55,791 nucleotides of DNA from an uncultured Agathobaculum sp. Lineage in GTDB: Bacteria; Bacillota; Clostridia; Oscillospirales; Butyricicoccaceae. The stretch spans positions 1 through 55,791 of the forward strand of contig NZ_CALWJK010000008.1 in the NCBI RefSeq assembly GCF_944380975.1, read 5' to 3'. Below the pieces are notes generated by a model. That model was not told the DNA's origin and searched no databases. It saw only the letters and a program-made list of their open reading frames with translations. Position numbers and translations under genes: made by a program. Position 1 is the first letter of the stretch. Every line of letters begins with the position of its first letter. Positions 31,353-37,005 of the stretch are shown piece by piece.

Positions 31353-32206
31353 TGCTCATACCTCCGTTCCTCTTTGGTCGGCTTGGGCGGTTTGGGCGGC
31401 GTGACGCTGCCGCTGTACTTGCCCTCGAGCACCTTGACAATGTTGTTCTCGTCCAGCAGCCAGTCGAAGTCAACACGCCAGCCTGTCTTGTTTTTGCCCC
31501 GGCAGAACTCACTCGACTGCGCGATGCGGAATGAGCTTTCCAGCTGCTCAGGCGTGATGCCCTTCTTGAACAGCGCGCGCACACTGCGCTGCCGCTTGTC
31601 AGTCAGCCGGATGCAAGGCGGCAGATCAACGCAGATCTGGTTGTACAGCTCCATGGCCTGCCGCGGCGTCAGCTTATTTTCCATCTGACCGTCCTTATTT
31701 GCGTCTTGCTTATTCTTATTTGCCTGTATTACTATATGTGTCTTATATTGTTCATCTAATGTTTCCCCCGTGGGGGACAGGTTGTCCCCGTGCGGGGACA
31801 CCGTTTCACCGCTGGGGGACGGGGGTGCGTCCCCGGTGAGGGACACCGTTTCCCCCGTGGGGGGCACCGTTTCCCTGAACGGGGAAACGCCTATTTTTTC
31901 CGCGATAACCGTGTAAGACAGCGTCGTGTCCTTAGGGTCTTTGGAGAGCTTGGCGGTCAGGATCAAACCGGCGTCGCGCAGCCGGTTGACCGTGTTTTCG
32001 AGTTCCCGCTTCGTCCACGGGAAAATGCGCGTCAGGCCGCGCAGGCTGTTGTACGACCAGTACCTCCCCTCATGATAGTTGTGCTCATTGGCTGCGTTTT
32101 TCTCGCACCACGTCCAGAGCGCATACAGGAAGATCGCCTCACGGTCGCCGCCGATTTTCTCATCCCTTAGCCAGCGGCTCAGTTCGGTGTTCAGGATAAA
32201 GTTCAC
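31346..32206 (-). CDS. Phage replication initiator / replisome organiser
   Basis: 286 residues from GTG 32206 (GGAGG 9 bases upstream; overlaps the upstream stop as GTGA). N-terminal winged-helix domain (EAIFLYALWTWCEKNAANEH, then RIFPWTKRELENTVNRLRDAGL), a Pro/Gly-rich middle of heptad repeats ETVSPTG-like (about 125-165), and a C-terminal helical domain for helicase contact (WRVDFDWLLDENNIVKVLEGKYSG), similar to DnaD-like/lambda O-type initiators. The middle is encoded by iterons. Confidence 0.82.
   Translation of the reverse strand: MNFILNTELSRWLRDEKIGGDREAIFLYALWTWCEKNAANEHNYHEGRYWSYNSLRGLTRIFPWTKRELENTVNRLRDAGLILTAKLSKDPKDTTLSYTVIAEKIGVSPFRETVPPTGETVSLTGDAPPSPSGETVSPHGDNLSPTGETLDEQYKTHIVIQANKNKQDANKDGQMENKLTPRQAMELYNQICVDLPPCIRLTDKRQRSVRALFKKGITPEQLESSFRIAQSSEFCRGKNKTGWRVDFDWLLDENNIVKVLEGKYSGSVTPPKPPKPTKEERRYEHW
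31760..31889. repeat. In-gene iterons, candidate phage origin
   Basis: Six tandem units of about 21-25 bp resembling GTTTCCCCCGTGGGGGACAC, several with an inner dyad (GTCCCCGTGCGGGGAC). They encode heptapeptides such as ETVPPTG, ETVSLTG, ETVSPHG, DNLSPTG. An origin of iterons within the initiator gene is the lambda O pattern. Confidence 0.65.
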
Positions 32207-32601
32207 GCATTGCCGCCTCCCCTCTCGGCCAGCACGCGCAGCGCATGCGTCAGCGCGGCAGCGCGGCCGAGCAGCTGCTCCAGCTCTGCAGCACGGGTAA
32301 GCAGCTGCTCCAGCTCGACGCACTGTTGTCTAATGTCCAGCAACAGCGTCAAATTGGACTCTGCAGAGGTGTTAAACGGTAAAAAGTATTCTATTGGGAC
32401 TTTATAGTGCTCGACAATGCGCTGCAACACGTAAAAACTTGGTTCACGCTCTCCGCGCTCGTATTTCGCAAAAGAGCTTTTCGCGATACCAATAGCGGCC
32501 GCAGCTGTTTCCTGCGTTTCCCCATTCCTGCGTCGTATGGCACGCAATGCCGCCCCAAACGATTTTGCGGGGGAAGTGTTTTCAGTCCTCACCTGCGCCA
32601 C
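32203..32601 (-). CDS. XRE-family regulator with heptad tail
   Basis: 132 residues, GTG start. HTH at about 14-70 (FGAALRAIRRRNGETQETAAAAIGIAKSSFAKYERGEREPSFYVL). The C-terminal half is a Leu heptad coiled coil (CVELEQLLTRAAELEQLLGRAAALTHAL). It precedes the initiator gene and may control early expression. A weak look-alike of the 17-bp motif (inner 11 bases) lies at about 32349-32365. Confidence 0.78.
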   Translation of the reverse strand: MAQVRTENTSPAKSFGAALRAIRRRNGETQETAAAAIGIAKSSFAKYERGEREPSFYVLQRIVEHYKVPIEYFLPFNTSAESNLTLLLDIRQQCVELEQLLTRAAELEQLLGRAAALTHALRVLAERGGGNA

Positions 32602-32699
32602 CGCCTCTCCATCGGCTGCAGCGGCAGCCTGTCCACGAGCAGGCCAAGGCCGAGGTAGGCGCAGCCCACCCCGAGCATGGCAAGGATGGCGTAGATCAT
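32589..32699 (-). CDS. 36-aa single-helix membrane peptide
   Basis: Starts MIYAILAMLGVGCAYLGLGL, then LVDRLPLQPMERRWRR: one membrane helix and a basic tail. ATG overlaps the TGA of the previous gene, GGAGG 7-8 bases upstream, and its end overlaps the next start. Coupled translation makes it credible. Function unknown. Confidence 0.6.
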   Translation of the reverse strand: MIYAILAMLGVGCAYLGLGLLVDRLPLQPMERRWRR

Positions 32700-32896
32700 A
32701 CCGCCACCTCCCCTGTCAATTGCTCTCGCAATTCTTTTTCCGCCCGCTCAATCGAGCTGCGCAAGTGCGTGGTATATCCATCCCACAGCAGCAGTTGTGC
32801 GGCCCAATCAAAAGATAGCCCCATTTCCGCAGCTAACGCCGCAATGCGCGGCTCCAGATCCTCCGGGATCTCAAATTTCACCTCTACGAGTTTCAT
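32696..32896 (-). CDS. Hypothetical early protein, 66 aa
   Basis: MKLVEVKFEIPEDLEPRIAA followed by helices (AAEMGLSFDWAAQLLLWDGY). It looks like a small ribbon-helix-helix or helical regulator, but no family is assigned. AAAGGG 5 bases before the ATG. An AT-rich 80-bp gap follows upstream. Confidence 0.6.
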   Translation of the reverse strand: MKLVEVKFEIPEDLEPRIAALAAEMGLSFDWAAQLLLWDGYTTHLRSSIERAEKELREQLTGEVAV

Positions 32897-32979
32897 GTTT
32901 TCCCTTTCCCCCGGCGCAGCCCTCTTGACAGCGCCGGGATTTTCCGGTATCCTGTAAGTAAATTCAATTTTGTTTGCGC

Positions 32980-33210
32980 TCAGTCGCGGTTGCCGCCGCT
33001 CTGGGCGCTTTCCTTTTGCTGTTTTGCCATTTCCGCGCGCATGAAGATATTCGCGGCGACCTCCTTCATGTGATCGACGCACTTCTTGTGCTCTTCGACG
33101 TTGGACTTCGGCACGGTATCCTCGGTATCGTAGATCTGGCAAACGGCTTTGCGGCCGCTTTTCAGCGTGAATTCCTGCTCCATGACCAGCCTGCGTGTTT
33201 TGTTTGCCAT
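32980..33210 (-). CDS. Hypothetical early protein, 76 aa
   Basis: MANKTRRLVMEQEFTLKSGR, then a helical, charged C-terminal half (HKKCVDHMKEVAANIFMRAE). Ribosome site GGAGG 7 bases before ATG 33210. No family recognised; part of the early operon. Confidence 0.6.
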   Translation of the reverse strand: MANKTRRLVMEQEFTLKSGRKAVCQIYDTEDTVPKSNVEEHKKCVDHMKEVAANIFMRAEMAKQQKESAQSGGNRD

Positions 33211-33250
33211 AAGCACACCTCCTCTGGGTATTGTATTCATCAGGGCTTGG

Positions 33251-33706
33251 TCACTTTTCCACTTGCGTCAGACTGGCAATCCACGCCATTTCAGTCAAGT
33301 GTGATCGGCGCAGCATACGGCCAAGAATGGCCTGAAACTTCGGGAACTCCTCGTCGTCTATCTTCCGGTCAAGCGCGATCCGCGCCAGCTCGTGTGCGTC
33401 CCGGCGCTCCTGCTCCCCGTCTTCGGCCTCTAAGCCTACCTCAAGTGCCAGCTGCTGCAATTCCACATCGCTCTCCGGGCGATGCCATACACAGCCCAAC
33501 GGACAGCGGTTGCAATAATACCCATGCAGCCACGGCGCGCGGTACAGTTCCGCCATCTGGGCGACCTTCTCCGGCGACGGGTCACGGTTCTCCTGCTCAA
33601 TGTCCTGCAGCGCACGCACCGACCAGCCCAAACACTCCGCTGCGGCTTCCTGCGTCAGACCCGCACCCTCACGGGCAGCCTGATACTTATTCTGGTAGTC
33701 CCTCAT
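33251..33706 (-). CDS. XRE-family early regulator
   Basis: 151 residues. HTH at about 5-50 (YQAAREGAGLTQEAAAECLGWSVRALQDIEQENRDPSPE), a CxxC-type insert (YYCNRCPLGCVWH), and a helical C-terminal domain. Likely an early-gene regulator. GGAGGGAAGC lies upstream with a longish spacer. Confidence 0.75.
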   Translation of the reverse strand: MRDYQNKYQAAREGAGLTQEAAAECLGWSVRALQDIEQENRDPSPEKVAQMAELYRAPWLHGYYCNRCPLGCVWHRPESDVELQQLALEVGLEAEDGEQERRDAHELARIALDRKIDDEEFPKFQAILGRMLRRSHLTEMAWIASLTQVEK

Positions 33707-33751
33707 CGTGGTGCTTCCCTCCTTTTCGTGATATAATGCGGGCATAGCAGA

Positions 33752-33961
33752 TCAATCCTTGCTTTGCGGCTCAAACCCGCCGAATGACGGCCCTGACTCC
33801 AAAAGCCGCCGGATATAGTCCACCACAGCAATCGTTTGTAGATGGGTAAAGCCTGCTTTTTTCGCCTGCTCCAGCAGAGACTGCGCGATCAGTGCGACGC
33901 GGTCACGGCCTGCGGTATCCAGCAGCGCGTTTCGCTCAGCATGCGACAGCTCGAGCTTCAT
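33752..33961 (-). CDS. Hypothetical early protein, 69 aa
   Basis: Helical protein (MKLELSHAERNALLDTAGRD) with a C-terminal Gly/Pro tail (GPSFGGFEPQSKD). Overlaps the preceding gene by 26 bases. No function recognised. Confidence 0.55.
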   Translation of the reverse strand: MKLELSHAERNALLDTAGRDRVALIAQSLLEQAKKAGFTHLQTIAVVDYIRRLLESGPSFGGFEPQSKD

Positions 33962-34277
33962 GCCGCATCAACCTTTCTTTCCAGTAAGACAGCTCCTCCT
34001 CCATAAAGTCGGTACCTTGAGCCGCAGCGCCTTGCACCTCGCCCAGCATTGCCTCGCGGTCAAAACTATGGGTCAGTGGTGTGAGAATGGCAGCAATCTC
34101 GTCCAGAACCTCCCGCCGTTCTTCATCGGCTCGCACAGGTGTATATTCCAACTGATCACAAGCCTGCTGCAAGATCTCTTCCGCCTGTGTATCGCCGCAC
34201 AGCAGATCATACAGATCGTACATTTCCTTCGGGTGCGCATCGCAAACGCCCAGCGCGTAATCTTTCATTGCACTCAT
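33936..34277 (-). CDS. Hypothetical early protein, 113 aa
   Basis: Mainly helical and acidic (MSAMKDYALGVCDAHPKEMY, then DLLCGDTQAEEILQQACDQL). ATG 34277 with GGAAG upstream; overlaps the previous gene by four bases. No domain recognised. Confidence 0.55.
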   Translation of the reverse strand: MSAMKDYALGVCDAHPKEMYDLYDLLCGDTQAEEILQQACDQLEYTPVRADEERREVLDEIAAILTPLTHSFDREAMLGEVQGAAAQGTDFMEEELSYWKERLMRHEARAVAC

Positions 34278-34492
34278 GATTTTTCTTCCTTTCCAGTTTC
34301 GCAACTGTGGTTGGCGAAATGTTCATTTAGAACTACGCCTCGCAAACCCTCGATAAGGGCTATTGCCTGCACTTCTGAAATCTCTTTATTCCGAAATGCA
34401 GTCATTAGAGGTTTGACTACTGATGACTGAATCTCTCTCGGAATAGTTTTACAGATCTCGATAATATCACTATCCGTTAACTCAATTCTCAT
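34274..34492 (-). CDS. Hypothetical early protein, 72 aa
   Basis: MRIELTDSDIIEICKTIPRE, helical. ATG 34492 has GGAGG 6 bases upstream. Clearly AT-richer than its downstream neighbours. Function unknown. Confidence 0.55.
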   Translation of the reverse strand: MRIELTDSDIIEICKTIPREIQSSVVKPLMTAFRNKEISEVQAIALIEGLRGVVLNEHFANHSCETGKEEKS

Positions 34493-34559
34493 TATCTGCC
34501 TCCTTTCTGGCGTTTTTCTTTCCTCTGTGGTAAAATCAGTTGGAAAGGAAGTGTTACAA

Positions 34560-34959
34560 ATGGATGCTAATATAGATATAATTGTATGCTGTATTACTGT
34601 TTTGGGGTCTATTGCCATTGCCTGCTATACGGCACAAAAAACAGTAAAATTAAAATTTTTCGATGCTTATTTTTCTGAAAAAGTAAATGCATACAACGCA
34701 TATCTTGAATCGATTTTTAATTTCTACAGTAAAAAAAGCATTTCACATGCAGATGTCGCTTTATCTCTTGCAAAAGCATCTCTTTTTTGCAGTAGTGAAA
34801 ACATTAAAACGCTGATACAACTTGATTCTGCATGCAAAGAGTACCTGTTAAAAAAAGCATCCCGATATTCATGATGAAGAATTATTTAACTTCATAATGA
34901 ATGCATCACTTGATTTAATCCGGCTCGATATCCAGTCTTGCAGACAATTTAAGTTTTAA
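34560..34959 (+). pseudogene. Membrane-anchored gene with A7-tract frameshift
   Basis: ATG 34560 has AAAGGAAGTG upstream; the N-terminal helix (IDIIVCCITVLGSIAIACY) anchors a cytoplasmic helical part. The uninterrupted frame gives 104 residues and stops at 34874. In the +1 frame, starting at the A7 tract (34850-34856), the sequence continues HPDIHDEELFNFIMNASLDL then IRLDIQSC to a stop at 34959. With six A's the gene would encode about 132 residues. So it is broken, phase-variable, or carries a base error. AT-rich, opposite strand, next to the switch: a lysogeny cargo gene. Confidence 0.6.
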
Positions 34960-35039
34960 TGCCGCAGCATATCAATCATCATCAAAATAAAAACTATGCA
35001 TATTAAAATGAAAAACAGCTTTATTGCAACGGCAAACAT
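34956..35039 (-). CDS. 27-aa hydrophobic peptide after Cro-like gene
   Basis: Begins MFAVAIKLFFILICIVFILM and ends in LRH: one membrane helix. Its ATG overlaps the stop of the upstream Cro-like gene (TAATG) and GGAGG lies 7 bases upstream, so translation is probably coupled. It would be made early after induction or infection. Function unknown. Confidence 0.6.
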   Translation of the reverse strand: MFAVAIKLFFILICIVFILMMIDMLRH

Positions 35040-35248
35040 TACCCCGCCTCCTTTGCCGGCTCGTCCGCGTACAGCTCGTCGATAGTGCAGCCGAGTGCAT
35101 GAGCAATCCGCATCGCCAGTGAATACGACGGCTCGCCGCCTCCTGTCTCGATTTTGCTGACCGCTTGCTGCGAGATACCACACGCGGCGGCAAGCTGAGC
35201 CTGCGTCATGTTTTTATCCGTTCGCAAGTCTCCAATCAGGCACTTCAT
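35039..35248 (-). CDS. Cro-like HTH regulator
   Basis: 69 residues, almost only the XRE HTH (CLIGDLRTDKNMTQAQLAAACGISQQAVSKIETGGGEPS). First gene leftward of the divergent switch, behind the strong promoter at 35287-35315. Likely represses the lysogenic repressor promoter and opens the lytic programme. Confidence 0.82.
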   Translation of the reverse strand: MKCLIGDLRTDKNMTQAQLAAACGISQQAVSKIETGGGEPSYSLAMRIAHALGCTIDELYADEPAKEAG

Positions 35249-35271
35249 ATTCTCACCCCTTTTCACTACCT

Positions 35272-35342
35272 TAGGTTGTTATCATTAGCATAGTACTATT
35301 TTTAGTTGTTGTCAACCCCTTTTCGATTTACACTTACAACTA
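35272..35342. promoter_or_regulatory. Operator repeats of the lysis/lysogeny switch
   Basis: Repeats of AGTTGT type: AGGTTGTTA (35273-35281), TAGTTGT (35303-35309), ACAACTA (35336-35342). They lie over the -10/-35 regions of both divergent promoters, the layout expected for repressor operators. They differ from the 17-bp dispersed motif. Confidence 0.6.
35287..35315 (-). promoter_or_regulatory. Early lytic promoter (PR-like)
   Basis: Minus strand TTGACA (35310-35315), 17-bp spacer, TATGCT (35287-35292); start near 35280, leading into the Cro-like gene. Confidence 0.8.
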
Positions 35343-35355
35343 TTAGTGGTAATAT
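35327..35355 (+). promoter_or_regulatory. Candidate repressor promoter (PRM-like)
   Basis: TTTACA (35327-35332), 17-bp spacer, TGG-TAATAT (-10 at 35350-35355). The predicted start (about 35362) leaves only a few bases before the GTG at 35368, so the mRNA could be nearly leaderless, as for lambda cI from PRM. Confidence 0.5.
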
Positions 35356-35367
35356 GGAGGCAGTGAG

Positions 35368-35730
35368 GTGAGCATTTTGTTTGAAGAAAGACTGAAAAGC
35401 CTACGTGCGGAGCATCAAATCTCACAAAAAGTGCTCGCCGAAAAATTATTTGTATCACAGCAAGCAGTAGCAAAATGGGAAAACCCAGCGTCAAAAGCGA
35501 CGCCAAATCCGGAAACGCTGGCAAAGATCGCGGCGCTTTTTGATGTATCGACCGATTATCTGCTCGGTGCAACGGACATAAAAAAATCGCCCACTGAACA
35601 AGCAGTGAGCGAAAAGGCACGGGAACTGGATGCCGTCATGGATCATCTTTCTGAGGAAGATCGGCGGCGTGTACTGGAGTTTGCGCAGAATCTTGCAATG
35701 ACGATGCAAAAACAAGAACCCTCGAAATAA
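35368..35730 (+). CDS. Phage repressor, XRE family
   Basis: 120 residues from GTG 35368 (GGAGG 7 bases upstream). HTH at about 6-65 (LKSLRAEHQISQKVLAEKLFVSQQAVAKWENPASKATPNPETLAKIAALF). The short C-terminal part is helical (AVSEKARELDAVMDHLSEEDRRRVLEF) and may dimerise; no peptidase domain, so induction is not by LexA-type self-cleavage. An ImmA-like peptidase at 439 could be the inducing partner of this or of the ImmR-like protein. Confidence 0.85.
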   Translation: MSILFEERLKSLRAEHQISQKVLAEKLFVSQQAVAKWENPASKATPNPETLAKIAALFDVSTDYLLGATDIKKSPTEQAVSEKARELDAVMDHLSEEDRRRVLEFAQNLAMTMQKQEPSK

Positions 35731-35788
35731 ATTCAAGCGGATTGCTTGTCTGATATGCGCATTCCACAATTGATTCAGTATATCTCAT
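35636..35788 (-). CDS. Possible 50-aa convergent ORF over repressor 3' end
   Basis: Starts MRYTESIVECAYQTSNPLEF and overlaps the last 95 bases of the repressor gene on the opposite strand. An AAAGGTG-like ribosome site precedes the ATG, and a good promoter lies at 35832-35860. It could be a real peptide or mark an antisense RNA against the repressor mRNA. Confidence 0.35.
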   Translation of the reverse strand: MRYTESIVECAYQTSNPLEFISRVLVFASSLQDSAQTPVHAADLPQKDDP

Positions 35789-35801
35789 AACCGCACCTTT
35801 C

Positions 35802-35857
35802 CCAAAAACCGAACAAGTGTTTGTGTTTTTCATAATACACCACATATCGGTTTTTGG
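35802..35857. repeat. Inverted repeat CCAAAAACCGA / TCGGTTTTTGG
   Basis: Perfect 11-bp arms at 35802-35812 and 35847-35857 enclose the -10 region of the minus-strand promoter (35832-35860). It may be a paired operator or a transcribed hairpin. Confidence 0.6.
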
Positions 35858-35860
35858 CAA
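35832..35860 (-). promoter_or_regulatory. Minus-strand promoter facing the repressor gene
   Basis: TTGCCA (35855-35860), 17-bp spacer, TATTAT (35832-35837). Transcripts would run antisense into the repressor gene. Confidence 0.6.
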
Positions 35861-35899
35861 GGGTAAATCAATATATTGCATAGCATTCACAAAATATCG

Positions 35900-35916
35900 G
35901 TGTTCAATTTGGACAC
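35900..35916 (+). repeat. Dispersed 17-bp motif, copy 7
   Basis: GTGTTCAATTTGGACAC ending immediately before the AAAGGAGG ribosome site of the exonuclease gene; rightmost copy. Confidence 0.9.
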
Positions 35917-35931
35917 AAAGGAGGATTATGC

Positions 35932-36876
35932 ATGAGTACTGACATTAACACCATGCCCACAGTCTCGCGAAAAAATAAAGGGCATAACCTTTTGACGCTT
36001 TCTGATACCTATGTAGCCATTGACGCTGAGACCACCGGACTTGATCCACAATTTGATGGCATTATTGAACTAGCAGCTATCCGATATGTTAATGGCGCTG
36101 CAACCGATCAGTTCCAAACACTTGTGAATCCCGAGCGTGAAATCAGCTCATTCATCACTGAACTAACCGGCATTACAAATGAGATGCTTGCATCTGCTCC
36201 AACAATAAACGATGTACTGCCCAGTTTTATTGATTTTGTAGGTGATAGTGTCGTACTGGGACACAACGTGAACTTTGATGTGAACTTTATTTATGACGCT
36301 TATATAGAAACTTGTGGAACACCTTTCACCAATAATTTTATTGATACGATGCGATTCAGCCGCCGCCTTTTCCCCAATATGCAACACCGCCTTATTGATT
36401 TAATTCAGAAGTTCGACATCGGCAAAAATGTTGAACACCGCGCCTTGGGCGATGCAAAGCAAACCGCTACCTGCTATGAATACATGAAATCCTATATGAA
36501 TGAAAAAGGGATTTCCATTGACGATATTCAACCTAAAGGTTCTCATGCTTATAATAGCATGGCAAAAGATATCCACACATCCAATACTTCATTTGATGAA
36601 ACCTCACCTATTTTTGACCGTGTATTCGTTTTCACTGGCAAATTAGATCGCATGCCACGTCGTGATGCTATGCAAATCGTTGTCGATCTTGGGGGAAAAT
36701 GTGGAGATAAGGTAACTAAAGCCACAAATTATCTCGTACTGGGATGCAATGATTATTGTAAAACCATCAAAGATGGAAAAAGTGATAAACAGAAAAAGGC
36801 CGAGAAACTAAAGCTGCAAGGACAAGATATTGAGATTATCACAGAAAATGTTTTCTACGACATGATAACTCCATAA
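35932..36876 (+). CDS. DnaQ-like 3'-5' exonuclease with BRCT domain
   Basis: 314 residues. Exo I AIDAETTGLD (about 31-40), Exo II NVNFDVNFI (about 112), and Exo III HRALGDAKQT (about 163-172) give a DEDDh exonuclease; the C-terminal 90 residues (FVFTGKLDRMPRRDAMQIVVDLGGK, then KATNYLVLG) form a BRCT domain. Exonuclease-BRCT fusions occur in Firmicutes and mobile elements and may act in repair. AT-rich, between repressor and integrase, with a 17-bp motif abutting its ribosome site. Lysogen-expressed cargo is likely. Confidence 0.85.
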   Translation: MSTDINTMPTVSRKNKGHNLLTLSDTYVAIDAETTGLDPQFDGIIELAAIRYVNGAATDQFQTLVNPEREISSFITELTGITNEMLASAPTINDVLPSFIDFVGDSVVLGHNVNFDVNFIYDAYIETCGTPFTNNFIDTMRFSRRLFPNMQHRLIDLIQKFDIGKNVEHRALGDAKQTATCYEYMKSYMNEKGISIDDIQPKGSHAYNSMAKDIHTSNTSFDETSPIFDRVFVFTGKLDRMPRRDAMQIVVDLGGKCGDKVTKATNYLVLGCNDYCKTIKDGKSDKQKKAEKLKLQGQDIEIITENVFYDMITP

Positions 36877-36888
36877 ATTTTCCTATCC

Positions 36889-36931
36889 GCAGACCACAAC
36901 CGAACACTGTTTTGTTGTGGTCTGCATTTTT
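36889..36931 (+). terminator. Terminator after exonuclease gene
   Basis: GCAGACCACAAC ... GTTGTGGTCTGC, perfect 12-bp stem, followed by ATTTTTA. Confidence 0.85.
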
Positions 36932-37005
36932 ACACCCGCTCAAACCGAACAAATGTTCTGTTTTTATCCATTTTCCCGCCCCATATACTGAAAAAAGGTG
37001 ATTTT

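Noticed and set aside
31087-32170. Search for CRISPR in the G/C-run repeats
   Set aside because: Units are 21-25 bp, contiguous, without spacers, and lie in frame in a coding gene; they are iterons, not CRISPR.
32349-32365. Partial match to the 17-bp motif (TCAAATTGGAC core)
   Set aside because: Outer arms do not match (5 of 17 positions differ), so it is not counted as an eighth copy.
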